A stretch of 64,000 bases of DNA from Paramecium sonneborni (taxonomy: Eukaryota > Ciliophora > Oligohymenophorea > Peniculida > Parameciidae): assembly GCA_905182985.1 (NCBI GenBank), contig CAJJDN010000071.1:79771-143770 (forward strand), read 5' to 3'. Positions 49,071 through 61,753 of this stretch are shown here, piece by piece. A program made the position numbers and the translations under genes. Under the pieces are notes generated by a model. The model worked only from the letters and a program-made list of their open reading frames with translations. It ran no database searches and had not been told where the DNA came from. Each line of letters starts with the position of its first letter. Positions within the stretch are counted from its first letter, which is position 1.

Positions 49071-50677
49071 ATGAGATAAAGAAAATGTCCATTTTGTTCA
49101 AGAAATTAAGTTGCTCCAAATGTTAAACATTTATATGCCTATTTAATCAATAGTGTATCAATAATTAAACAATCAACAGGCATTATACACTAAATATTCA
49201 TCCAAAAAAACTAAAAACTTTGAAGATTTCTTTGCTAAAAAACCAGTCAAGTGGGTTATTGATTTTAAGGATTATTTACATTTATAGGACGATGATGAAT
49301 ATTTAAAAAGGTATATTAATATTCAACAATCAAGGTTTTATCCAACAAATCAATAACCCCAAAAATTTAAATCTTTGCTCGATTACTATAGATTTCATTT
49401 AAACTTACCTCGAATCTTTTTTGGAGTCTTAGCTGAAATAGCTATTGCATTCTTTGAAAAAAAAAAGTATAATCAATTATTATCAACTATTCAATAGAAA
49501 ATATCAATATAGAAAAATTAAGAAAATGTTAGGAATTCCTTTTGATTAATCCAGCTTAAGTACATGTACAAAAATATTTGCATAACAACATTAGAATAAG
49601 AAAGATTGAACTAGGACATATAAGTATTAAATAGTTTAACTAATATTACTGAAAAATCCATTAAATCTATTTTAAATGAATACTTGAAGATTTAACATAA
49701 TGATTAACATATAGTAAATAATTATAAATTATTTTAAATAGAATATTGATGAAACATGGTTAACTATGCAATAATAAGAATTAAATATTCCTTAATTAAA
49801 TAAAAAATAAGGTACCTAAAATCTTAAAATACTTAAAAAGCTTGTTTAAAATCATTCTAAAGAAAAAATTAAATTAAATTTACACTTATTAAAAGGGAAA
49901 ACATTAGCAAATATTAAGAATTCATAAAATTAATCTCCAGAGAGAATTAATCCTACTCAAAAATCATCCTCTCAATAACATATTAATAATAGTTAAGAGG
50001 AATGTTAATTTAAATCATTTATGAAGTAAAAAATCATCACTTTATCTCAATAAAATAAAATTAAAATCTAATAAATTTTCCAAAATAAAAATAATATTGA
50101 TTAAAATTATTATATAAATGCTTAAGGAAAAAGAAGCAGTACTCATTTTATCACTAGCACAAGAAGTATTTCATCTGAATAAATAAAAACTGAATAATTT
50201 CGTTTAAACTAAATAAACTTGAATGGATCAGATTTATAGAGTTAATAAAAATTAATTAATCCTTTAATACATATTCCAATATAATCATCGAATTAATTCT
50301 CATCTCATAATAATATTTCTCCTGCCAAAAAGAATTAATAACTTATTTAAATTTATTCAAATAATTTAGGTCTAAAATTAAAAACTTAACCAAAAAAATC
50401 TCCTGAAAAATAAAGAATTTTTCATCATTCTAACTCATAATCAACAAAATTAAACATTACTAAGGCTCTTTTATAAAATTTTGAAAAAATTTCTCCACTT
50501 TCAAAACTTAAAATCAAATTAGATGATTCACAATAAAAAAATAAAAAGAAAAGATTGTTAAATTAAAATTCAGAAATAAATAAGTTATAAAAGGATGAAA
50601 AATAATTTGTTAGAGGATAATAAATTACTGCAACTAAAAATCAAGTTACAGCAAAAACAATCATAAAAACTAAATGA
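49071..50677 (+). CDS. Unknown protein with N-terminal CPFC and low-complexity tail
   Basis: Introns at 49155-49179, 49528-49554 and 49714-49741 (25, 27, 28 nt) give 508 residues. It starts MRQRKCPFCSRNQVAPN, a CxxC pair that may bind zinc with the following histidine. A conserved-looking helical part follows (VKWVIDFKDYLHLQDDDEYL; YRFHLNLPRIFFGVLAEIAI). From about residue 230 the chain is rich in glutamine, asparagine, serine and lysine and probably disordered. No family is recognised. It begins 38 bp after the KATNIP stop. Confidence 0.6.
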
Positions 50678-50897
50678 TATATCTATTATATAATTAAAAC
50701 TTATAATAAATGATCATAAGGAGTTAAAATTATTTTTTTTTTATTTGAGCTTATATTCTACAAAGATAGAATTTGAATTATTACTTATTACAATATATAC
50801 TATATAGCTAATTAGTTTAATAATGTCAATAAATCTTTAAAATTCAATTGATGTAAGAATAATTTTTTTGTTTTAATAGATCAACTTCAAAATTAAA

Positions 50898-53800
50898 ATG
50901 AGTTTAACACAAATAATGCTTTAAGACCCATAAGAGTAGAATTATAAACTTACTTAAGAAGAAAAAAGATTATAAAAAGTGCTACTATTTTCTAAAATGA
51001 TAAATAGACAGATAATTAATTATTTAACAACAAATTTCAATCATATTTCTGTTAAATGAATAATAGATGGTCTATTTCAAATTAAGCAACTTTGTAACAA
51101 TCTCGTTACAAATAAGAGACTGATAATTCGAATGTACCCAATAACCAACCTGCATATCATGCAAAAAATGATGAATAAGTGAAATAACTTAATCAAAAAG
51201 ATAGTCCAATTCTTTCGTAAATATATTTATCAATATTATTTTAAAAGTGAAAATAGATCGCGAATAAAGAGTTCTTATGATGTAGCAAAATCAGGCATAT
51301 CTTAAAAATATGAAAAAAGTATTATTCCATATTATATAAAATAAGCCGAAACTTCATATTCTCCAATAATAAAATCAACTTATCAAAGAGATATATCCCC
51401 TTAATTTTAAAAATCTGAGAATCACAAATTGATAGATTCCTATGAAGTTCGATTTTTAAGGTTAAGTTAAGAGAATGGATAATTGTAAAGTTAATTATTT
51501 TCTGATCAATAAAAATACAACTAAATTATTATTGACTTTGAACTTCAAACTAAATGTTTAGAGTAAAAACTTCATACTGAAATAATGAATATTTAACAGC
51601 ACAAATTATTAATATAGAATAAGAATGAAGAAATTAATGCTTAAACTTAAGAATTATTAAGATTAGAATAGAAGTATTTTGATTTAGAATCTAAAGTATA
51701 TTTATATTAATAATTAAAAGATGTTTCAACAACAAAAAGAAATGGGAATATTGAAATAATAAAATGATGCTAAAACTATTGAAATTGATAATCTTAGATA
51801 ATATATTAAAGAGCTTTAAACTAAGAATTTAAGAGATTAAGAAGAATTAAAGATCTAAACTGATAATACTATACGTTTTAATTATGAATTGTAGATTAAA
51901 GAAATTTAAGCATAACATGGTAATAATATTGCTAGATTAAATGATTTATTACAATAAGAATAGTAGAAATATAATAGATTACTAAACTAATTTGAATAAT
52001 AAATGAATGAATTAAGCTATTAGAATATTAAATTAAATGATTTTAAGATAGAAAAGGATAAATTATTTGAAGAGAATGTTCGATTATAAAGACTTTTGGA
52101 TGAAATAAAAGGTTAATAATAAGAACTCTTAAGAGAATCTGATTCTTATAGAGATAGATAAATGTAGTAAGATAAAAATCATTAAACAACTTTAAATGAA
52201 TTGAAATCTCATTATGAATATATGAAAAAGTCATAGGTTGAAAGAGAAGTTAAAGAAGTTACTATTAAATTTTAAGCAGAAAGAATGAGTTATGAATCAC
52301 AGATTAGATCTTTAAATTAAAGATTGATGGAATTTGAGGGGAAAATAAATTAAAAGTAAGAAGAGAATAGATAGTTATAATAAAAATTATAATCTATTGA
52401 ATCAGAATTAAGAATTTTTGTTTAAGATAATGAACATTATAAAAGAATTAAAGAAAATGAATAATAAGAATTTCAAAATGAAATTTAAAAATAAAAATAA
52501 TTGTAAAATGATCTATTATAGAAAAACTAAAATTAATAACATGAGATTTTAAGATTGAATTAAATTATTAATGATTTTAAAACTGAAATAGAACTTGTGA
52601 GATCTCAATCTCAAGAAATCCAAAAATAATTCTAAATTGAATATGAAAGTGAACTAAAAAACTAATAAACTAAATAGTAGCATGATATTAGATAATTACA
52701 AGATTAAATAAATGATCTTAAAAATGAACTTCAATAATAGGATTAGGTTCTCAAATTAAAAGATGAAACAATTAATTAATATAAATTAAATTTATCTTAA
52801 AAGTAAGGAGAATTGGATGGATTATTATTGAAATATGAAAATTTAGAAAAACTTAAAGATTAAGAAATACATCAATATTAAAGTGAAATTGATAATTTAT
52901 AAAAAGAATCAAATTTATCATAAACTAAGTTAATAAATGAAAAGAATCTTTTAGAATAATAATTAAAATAATTAAAATAAAGAATAAATGAGATAGAGAC
53001 TTAATAAATACAATAAGGATTCAATATCGAATAAGGAAGGCAAGAATTGGAATAGAAGTTATAATAAAAGGAATTTCAAATACAATAATTATAAAATGAA
53101 AAAAATAACATTAGCTCTTAATTAAATTTGTATAAATAGAAAATAGAGTAATTAGATTAAATAATATCAGAATTGAGAGAATAAAATTAATAACTAGGTT
53201 CAGAGATTGAGGATTAGAAATAATAGAATGAAAGTGATAGGGCTTAATCAGTTAAGAAGGAACTTGGTTTGGAAAATAAAATTTAATAACTAAAATAATA
53301 GATAAATTAAAGAGAATAAGAATTATAATAGTATTTAAGTGATTTAGATACTACAAATAATAGAGTTCGATAATAAGAATTAATTACTTAATAAAGTTAA
53401 GATGAATTTAAAAGAAGGGAACATTAGTATGTTCAAGAAATAACTAATTTAAAATAGTTGATGGATACATCTTAATAAAGACAAAGTGAATATTAAAGTA
53501 TGAGAGAAACTTTGTAAGATTAAGTTTAAAGTTTGTAAGAGAAAAGTTAGAATAAAGAAAGAGAAATGGAGGAGTAATTCTAAAAGTATGAAGATTTAAA
53601 AGAGTAATTTAACTTATATGTAGAAGAGACTAATATAAAATTAGAGTATTATTAAAGAATTGAATATGAAAGGAAAGAATCAGATTTGAAATATTAAGCA
53701 GAATTAGTAATTGTTTAATTATATTTTATAGAATACAGCTTAAGATAAGATAAGAGTCTTAGAAATTGAATTAGAAACTCTGTAACTCAGATAAAATCAA

Positions 53801-54513
53801 CTAATTAAAGAGAGAAGAGAATTAGAGGATTTATTGGATTCAAAATCTAAAGAAATTGAAGCACTTAAAAATTAATTAAATTAGGATTATATCTCAAATG
53901 AAGAATATACATTGTTATAAAGAAAGTATAATGAATAAACAGATGAATTACATTAATTAGAATCGAAATAAATTAAATTTGGAACTGAAAAAAAACAATT
54001 AGAAAGACAAATAGAAAAGTTGAATTAAGATTTAGAAATTAAAGATTAAGAACTTTAATAGATTGATAATTTAATGAAAAAAAGAAAAAGTGAATAAGAT
54101 GAAATAAATAGAAAAAATGATTAATTAATAAGAGATAATGCAAAAGTTTCACATGATTTAGTAGAAGTATAAGCATAATTAAGTACAAAAAATGATTAAA
54201 TTAATGCTTTGAAAAGAGAAAATGAAGATTTATAAATATAACTTGCTTCTTCAAAAAAGTAATTTGAAAAAACATAAGAATAATTAAATAAAAAGAATTA
54301 AGAATTATTAGAAAAATTTAATGAAACAGAAATTAAAAAATCTTATTCTTCTGGTGAGACAGCAACAAAAGTTATAACTGCAACTACAATAATAAAAACA
54401 TCTTAAGTGCAGATTAATACACCATTAATTCCAGAAGAAGCAAGTTAAAAAGAAAATGATATATCTGATTAATAATTTAAGGTATAAATTTATTATTAAT
54501 ATAGAGCTCTTGA
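50898..54513 (+). CDS. Large coiled-coil protein, unknown
   Basis: Five introns (50979-51007, 51217-51247, 51696-51720, 53707-53731, 54482-54504; 23-31 nt) give 1,160 residues. The first 200 residues are polar, with SPIIKSTYQRDISPQF and RFLRLSQENGQLQ. From about residue 230 to 1,100 it is a nearly uninterrupted coiled coil, extremely rich in TAA/TAG glutamine. It ends with a short threonine-rich stretch (ATKVITATTIIKT). This suggests a filament or centrosome/basal-body scaffold. No specific family was recognised. Confidence 0.7.
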
Positions 54514-54758
54514 AGAATTAAAGAATTAGATTTATTTTATATATGTAATAAAATTTTATATTTTTTATTACAATTCTATTAATAATAATTTTAATTTTTA
54601 TTTATAAAAATAGAAAAACTTTCAAATTTTAGAAGTGCTTAAGTTGTTTTTTTTTATCTAATGTGAATCTTTTCTATCATATGTTTAAAAATTTATTTGA
54701 GATAGTAATAGTTAACTGTTCTATAATAACATTATTTCTTTTTAATTAATATCTTACA

Positions 54759-57451
54759 TCATTCTTTTTGGATCACTATCCATTTAATCATCATATTGAG
54801 TTTCTAAAAATTATATATTTCAGATACGATACTTGATCGAAAATTTTTATTATTAGTCAATTTAAATTTGCGATCTGAAATTGTTCTGTCATATTCTTAA
54901 AAATTCTTGGAATTCATTTTTGGCAAGGATTTATTAAGTTCATTTAATGATTCTAATTTTTATTTCATTTCTTATCTATTATAATAAAATAGAATAAAAA
55001 CTTTAATTTATTTTAATCTAAATTTGTTGCATTCATAGAAACTAACTTTGCTTATCTCATTTTTGTTCCTTTTTGTAATTAAAAGTTCATAGCATATACA
55101 TCTTTTAAAATATTAGTAGACTAATTTTTTTATTTTACTTTATTCATTTTTTATTTAATATTATCTTGCATTTCAGTTGGAAGAAATCCCATACTATTAT
55201 AAAGAAAATTATGAGCTGAATGATCATTTTTGGATCTAAAGATACTATTAATTTTTTTAAAGTTTTCAATCTCTAATGAAAGATATTTTACAATTTCATT
55301 AGTCTTTAATAATTCTCTTCTATAATTATCTAATAAAAATTCTTTTGATCTAGCTTATTCTAAAAGATCATTAGTCTATCTAACATATTATTCATGTTCA
55401 ACTCTTTATTCTTGTAATCTTGCTTTTTCTTGATTTAATTATTCTTAATCTAATTAATGTTGATTATTTAAATTCTCAATTTCTTGTTTATGTGCTTCCT
55501 TTAATTTTTCATTTAATTCTAAAAGTCTTTTTTATTCTATTTAATTTTATTACTCCAATAATTTCATATCATCTTAAAATTTAAGAATTACTTCATTTTA
55601 ACTAAAACTTGCTGATCTAAATTTTTCATTTAATTCTTCAATCATGCCTTTATAAATATTTTCTTAATCAAGACATTTTTAGATTTTGAGATTTCTTTCA
55701 TTTAATGTCAACTTTAATTAATTAATAGTATTATCTTTTTAAATTATATCCTCCTATTATTATTTTTATAAATCTTATAACTATTTCTCTTAATTCTATT
55801 CAAAAATAGACTTTTGGGACTTATTTTTTTCCAAAATGATTTTTAATTCATCTTATTTTAATTTTAATTAAATTTCATATTCATGTTTTTATTAAATAAG
55901 TTCCTTATTTAGTTTAGTAATTTATTATTCATATTTTTAAATGATAGATGAATTAATAAATTCCATTAAATCACATTAAATAGTAGCATCACTATGTTGA
56001 GTTTATTATCCATTATTATTTGATTTTTAAATTTCATTATTTATTACTTTAATAAAAGGAAGTGGAGAATTAGATGATTCATCTATAGATGAAGATCTTG
56101 AATTTTTTTTAGATTCTTAAATTTATTGTAGATTTTCTAATTTATTATTTTCTACATATTATTCAATAGTTGTTTCTTAAAATGGAAATTCTTCTTATTT
56201 TTATTGAGGTACTCTTTTCAAAGATGAATGCATATAAGAATCTGAATTAATAGATTGCTTAATGGGATCTCTATGTTTAATTACTTATCTTTGATGATAT
56301 GTTTGCTTATTTTATTAAAGAGATTTGTCTGGGGATTAAGTTTTATTCTATTAAATTATAGATCCTTAACGTTTTAACTATTCTTTAATAGCATGCTATC
56401 CTTTTTCTTAATTCAATTTTTTAATCTATTCACTAAATATATTTAATTAATACTTTAATTATTCAATTTTAATATCTTTTTGCTATATTGATGAATCTTT
56501 TGTTTTAATAGTTTCTTCACAAACAAAAACTTTATATTTTTAATCTTATATTTCTTTTTCTAAACTTGCAATTTAAGGTATATTACTATCAATCTAGAAT
56601 TATAGAATTTTATTTTTTTCAATTATATTTTAAAACTAAGTTTGATAATCTTAATAATCTTCCATTAATTTTTAAATTTAGGATTCTAATTTAATTCTTT
56701 AAGATTAGATTTTATACTCATATTCATTAATTAATATTGTTTTATTTTCATTCATTTTATTACTAAAAATTTCTAATTATTATAAGTAAGATCTCCTTTC
56801 AACTTCAAATTTTTCAATCATTTCTTACTTTTCCAAATTGATTTTTATAAGCACTTGATTTTAAATGAGAGATTTCTCCTCAATTTAATATTTGTAATGT
56901 TTATGGATTTTATTGATATTCTATTATAATTGTAGCAATTAAGAGCTTAAATCTTCAATTTTCATTTTCTAAAGTTTAATGAATATTATATACCATTCTA
57001 TTTTAAATTTATTCCCAATCAAGTGACTGTTATTTATGATATTCATTCAAACGGCGATTTTAATCAATAAATGACTGTTTCTCTATAAAATATCGATCTC
57101 TATCTTATTCTGATTTATCTTTTATTTATTTAATGAGGATTTTTAGTTTCTAGTTTTCATTAGTATTTTCAACAATAGTGTTATTCATTCTAAGTAATTC
57201 TTCTACAAACTAACAATTAAAATACCCTCTAAAAGATCACAAATCTATTTAAAATCAGCGACTGCTTTAATCAAAACTCTGTCTTCTCCATTAGGTCCAG
57301 TATCATTGATTAAATTACTTAATTATAATTTGCGTTCTTCGATATAAAAGTTAAGGCTAATGACATGTTATTTTAACTTAGTATTTTCATGAAAAAGAGG
57401 CTTAATAATCTTTTTAAGATACTTTAAATTATGCTTGAAACTAATTTGCAT
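54759..57451 (-). CDS. Large coiled-coil protein, unknown
   Basis: Introns at 57203-57225, 56969-56993 and 54976-55001 (23, 25, 26 nt), plus an optional stopless 24-nt one at 54804-54827, give 864-872 residues. The N-terminus reads MQISFKHNLKYLKKIIKPLF and contains LSNLINDTGPNGEDRVLIKA. Two coiled-coil halves are separated by a serine/asparagine-rich linker (about 350-430). It is likely structural. Its 3' end faces the other coiled-coil gene, 245 bp away. Confidence 0.7.
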
Positions 57452-57536
57452 TAAGTTCTAGGGCTTTTATTTTATGATTTGCAATATCATCATTTTAAGG
57501 AAATTGTATTGTAGAATTCATGAATTGATATAAATT

Positions 57537-58386
57537 TCAAATATATTTATAATGGGGATTATATTATTCTTTAGGAAGACATTCAGCATTGATTTCAAAA
57601 TTTTCATTAATCATATTAAAATATTAATGTTTCAATAATTCAGAGACAGTAAGACAATCCTAATATTTTTAAGTTGCTTATAAAAATTGATTAAATATTA
57701 TCAGTTAAATCAAAATGTGAATAAAATGATTTTTGTCCAACAAGTTAAAAGCTGAAATAAAGAAAGTAAACACTTAATTTTCCTTAATCAGGTAGATTTT
57801 TAACTTTTGGCCAATTATCTTCAGTAGGTGAACCTAAAATATTACCAAATTGAATATTGTCAGTAATTAATGGTATTCCTGTAAGTAATTCAGCATAGAT
57901 ACAAATAATAAACCATTTATAAACTTCATTTGCATAGTTTCTTTTTCAAAATAATATTTCAGATGTATTTAGAAAATCCTTAAAACTAATTTACTAAGAT
58001 GTTCTATAGAACTAAAATCTCAATTTTTAATTATTCCATCATGTAGCATACTTTTTGATGGTTTAAGACTCTATGAATAATATATGAATATGTTTTATAC
58101 CACATAGGATTAAATAAGCAATCTTTACATTAATTCATCATCTATTTTTTATATAATACTTTATTTTATTTAATGCTAATTAATTAACAATATTCCATAT
58201 AATAAAAACATTCTTGATTAAGAATTAGGTTCTAATATTGTTGAAAATTATTTTTATGATTCATCTTCTCATATAAATTAATTTCTCTTATTACTTTCTT
58301 GTTATTAAATAATTAATAATTTGTTTATTGGTAGTATTTCTCTTGTTTTTATATAGATTCCATCATAAATTTGTTCCAAATGCACT
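57537..58386 (-). pseudogene. Decayed CDK/GSK-type protein kinase
   Basis: Kinase landmarks occur in the right order but in shifting frames. They are a glycine loop (SAFGT then IYDGIYIKTRE, shifted), REINLYEKMNHKNN (helix C), CFYYMEYC (hinge), LILCGIKHIH, an HR...LKPSKSMLHDGIIK catalytic loop broken by a shift at the HRD aspartate, DFSS for DFG with a TGA before it, and SEILF-TGA-KRNYANEVYKWFIICIYAELLTG. LGSPTEDNWPKVKNLPD and LTVSELLKHQYF follow after another shift. At least four frameshifts and two internal TGA codons remain, and no set of short introns repairs them. It is a relic of a CDK-like kinase lying upstream of the 57451 gene. Confidence 0.8.
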
Positions 58387-58433
58387 TTGTTATATTTTTT
58401 GATTAATTTAATATAAATCAGATATTTAATATT

Positions 58434-59035
58434 ATGATTCCATTTAAAAAATTAGCTTCACTTTTCATACGTACTTTTTCTAAACCTGTTGCCAATATTA
58501 TTAAAAGATATGCTCTTAATAATAATAATAAGAGATCTTATTTAAGAAGAATAGTCAGAAATAGTTTTATTTTTCTTGGAAATAAATATCATAAATTTGA
58601 TATGTATATAGAAAGAGCTTCAATTGGTTAATCAAGTGAATAAATATTTGTTAAACCTTTAACAAATGAAGCTGCATTTATGAAAGGTTTTTTAATATTT
58701 TACATATTTTTATATAGGCACAGATCTATTTTCAGATTTATTTATATATTCATGTGTTTTAGGATTACCTTTATATGAAATCATTAGACAATCCAATGAA
58801 TCTGCCAAAAAGGAAGCCCGAGAAGATGAAAAATTAGAAAAATTATCAAAAGTACTCCAACAATTTTCACTATTAGGAAGTTGAAGAATTAGAGTTAATT
58901 GAATCAAAAATTAAAGATAAATAATTTTAACTAACATAATTAAATTAATAACTTATTGAATAAATATTGTCAACGAGTTACCAATTTTAAAAACAAATAG
59001 CTAGAATGTGTAGAGATTTAAATTAGAATTAATGA
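58434..59035 (+). CDS. OPA3: OPA3-family mitochondrial protein
   Basis: Introns at 58687-58717 (31 nt) and 58852-58876 (25 nt) give 181 residues. The family pattern is visible: PFKKLASLFIRTFSKPVANI, IKRYALNNNN, FLGNKYHKFDMYIERASIG, VKPLTNEAAFMKG, then a membrane-proximal helix (LFSDLFIYSCVLGLPLYEII) and a C-terminal coiled coil (ESAKKEAREDEKLEKL). OPA3 is a mitochondrial membrane protein affecting organelle shape. The start overlaps nothing and lies 47 bp from the kinase relic. Confidence 0.85.
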
Positions 59036-59058
59036 ATTCATAATAAAAATCTATAATA

Positions 59059-59949
59059 TCAATTTTTATTTTAAACTTATTAAATAATAGCTTTAACAAA
59101 AGCTATAACTCCATCAAATTCTTATTCTAATATTCTATAATTCAAATCTAATTATTAAATAACAGAACTTCTTTCTACTCCTTTTAAAGCATGAGTCAAT
59201 TAATCTAAAGCTTATTTAAATTAAGGACTTAATAAATTCTCTTTAAATTATTCAAAGTCTTATTAATCAGAAGGTAAATGACTATAATATAAATAGATAT
59301 AAAAAGTTACTTTTTTAACACTTAAAAATATTCTTCATCATTTCCAATTTAATTTAAGAATTCACTACTCAAAATATCTGTTAAAGATATTCCTGGACCT
59401 ACTCTTTATGCTAATTATTATTAAAGTAATTATAAAAGTTATTATTATTATTGATCTACTTATTATTGTGTAGATTAAGATTAACGTTATACAATTTAAG
59501 GTTAAACTTGATTTTGAATTGGAGTTTATTATTCAATTTCAATAGAGCCATCTAAAACTTAAGCATTAATGATATTATTAAATTATTTGCAATAATTTTC
59601 GTCTGAATTTAAATCATCGGACTAATTCAATAAAAACCATGAATTACTTGCATCCAAAAGAAATATTTTTAATCATCATCAGTAAATCTTAAAAGATATA
59701 CTCTGTTCTAACCTTTTACTTTTTCAAAAAATGTGCATCCTTTAATTAAAACTCTTACCTTAGTTTTATATTAAATATTAATACAATTTCTAATAAACCA
59801 TCTTAATCAACATTATACCATTTCAACCATAATTCATTTTCATCATTTAAATATAAATTTAACAATCCTTTTGCTTTCACCATAACTACTTTTTTAGTTT
59901 CTGGATCGAAATTATATCTCCCACAAGGAATTGTTACTTCTTGAAGCAT
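59059..59949 (-). CDS. ADRM1: Proteasomal ubiquitin receptor RPN13/ADRM1
   Basis: Introns at 59759-59784, 59622-59647 and 59282-59310 (26, 26, 29 nt) give 269 residues. The N-terminal Pru domain is clear: IPCGRYNFDPETKKVVMVKA, KGLLNLYLNDENELWLKWYN, CTFFEKVKGQNRVYLLRFTD, DDQKYFFWMQ. A glutamine-rich linker leads to the DEUBAD part: ISLTDILSSEFLNQI, HLPSDQQ and LLSPQFKQALDQLTHALK. RPN13 binds ubiquitin at the proteasome and recruits UCH37. Each intron is needed to keep both domains in frame. Confidence 0.92.
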
Positions 59950-59994
59950 TTATTAATTAAATAATAATCAATTCAAAAATTACTTTAAATACTC

Positions 59995-60661
59995 TCAATT
60001 ATATGGATTTATCTTAAAACCAATGCAACATTCTTTCTGAACTCTTAGAATTGATTGTAATCTAAGTACATTGTTTTCTTCACTCCTTTTTTTGTATGGA
60101 ATATTAAAAGAATTAATGGTCGAATTACCTAATCATTACTCATTATTAAATAATACTTTTCTCATCTTTATACTAGACAAAGTAATTTCTAATTTCCACT
60201 CTAACTTTGAAAAATCAGCTTCGAATGTTTCCAAATTTGTATTTTCTTTGTGTTAAGTCTCAATTATTGTTTCTTATGGACTTTTTGAATTTTCTATTAT
60301 AATTCATTCAAATACCTGGATCAGTATAATACTTTATAAAAGTATAATTATTTAACTTTCTATCAAAATGGATGATAGGTAAAACTTAATCTTTTAAATA
60401 AAGCATAATCTATTAATCAATTTTACTTATTTTCTCTAAAGCTTTTGTTTAATCTTATTATGATCTCATTGCTAATTCTTTTAATGCTTTTGTGCATTTA
60501 GTTACTAATATTTTATCATCTCTTCTCAATTCATCTCTATACTTTGTCAATTAATTTTTGTAATTTTTCTCCTGAAGCATTATATCCAATGCTACTTGAA
60601 GTATCATCTAATGATTTTCATGTTTTTTTAATAATTCTACAAATTTCATATTATAATCCAT
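59995..60661 (-). CDS. Unknown helical protein
   Basis: It starts MDYNMKFVELLKKHENHQMI and has a 22-nt intron at 60294-60315. One reading stops at TGA 60133-60135 (168 residues). The same frame then continues with coding-like sequence (NSFNIPYKKRSEENNVLRLQ) to TGA 59995-59997; a 45-nt GTA...TAG intron at 60129-60173 would remove the first TGA and give 199 residues. That intron would be long for this genome. The N-terminal half is a charged coiled coil. No family is recognised. Confidence 0.5.
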
Positions 60662-60755
60662 TTGATATTAAATATATAAATTATTATAACTATATTGTTT
60701 TCATAATTAATTACATATATGTTGCTATAATCTTTATTCATTCATAATTATTTTA

Positions 60756-61648
60756 ATGTATAAATTTTGTAAATAGATAGTTAAAATAAACCATGTTCCA
60801 GCCATTCTAAATAAAAACATTAATAATGATTTAGCTTTTAAAAAAGAATTTGAACTCAACTCTGAAATTATTATTCTAAATCAAAGAATATAAAATAGAG
60901 ATAATCATACAGATCTATTTTCATCAATATTTGGAGGAATTATTATAACAATTGGTGTCTATGCAATCTATGAAGTTTATTTTAGCAAATCTGAATAATA
61001 ATTAAAGAAATTTAAACTTAGTGCTAAATGTTACTACTAATGTAAGTATCTTTATTTCAAGATATAGCCTTTTATTAAAGAGATTTGACATACATTTTGA
61101 ATTACATAAGTGAAATGAAATCTATCCAAATTAGAAATACAGGTTTCATGATTTATTTACTTAGTACCTTAAAACATTAAGTTAATAAAAATAATTATGA
61201 TAATCTATGTACCATCTATGAAGAAGTTGCTAAGATATTATTTAGTCATGAAATTTATCTTAAGATGTATGCTTAAAAATATTCTAAATTATTTGCAAAT
61301 ATTCTTGATTATGCTATTGCAAACGATTTATAACTTAAAGAACAATTATTACTTCCATCCCTTATTGCTTATACTAAATCATAAGACATTTTAATCGAAA
61401 TATAATCTCTATATATTCTGACAAAATATAAATTGTAAGATTCCTAATAGACATACGAATTTTCTAATTCATTTCAAAAAGATATATAATTAGAATATGT
61501 CAATACAACTGAATTATTTGATGCATTAAAAATAAATCGAAGTATAGAAGATTACGATTAATTTAAGAAAATTTATGATAATTCTTTATAAACTGAGAAA
61601 CATAAACTATTAAAATAAGCAGCTAAAAAATAAAATATTTTGTTATGA
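60756..61648 (+). CDS. Unknown protein with one membrane segment
   Basis: One 26-nt intron (61042-61067) gives 288 residues. Near residues 65-90 there is a hydrophobic segment (IFGGIIITIGVYAIYEVYF). The remainder is a helical, soluble-looking domain (YDNLCTIYEEVAKILFSHEI; KYSKLFANILDYAIANDLQL). A short basic N-terminus before the membrane segment would suit a mitochondrial or ER membrane protein; this is inference. The gene lies 94 bp from the divergent 60661 start. Confidence 0.6.
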
Positions 61649-61753
61649 TTAATACAAATAAGAGTTTTTATATGAAATTTATAAATAAATAAATACTATA
61701 ATAATGTACAATTTTAATAATTAAATAACAGGGTTGATATATAAATAGTTTAT

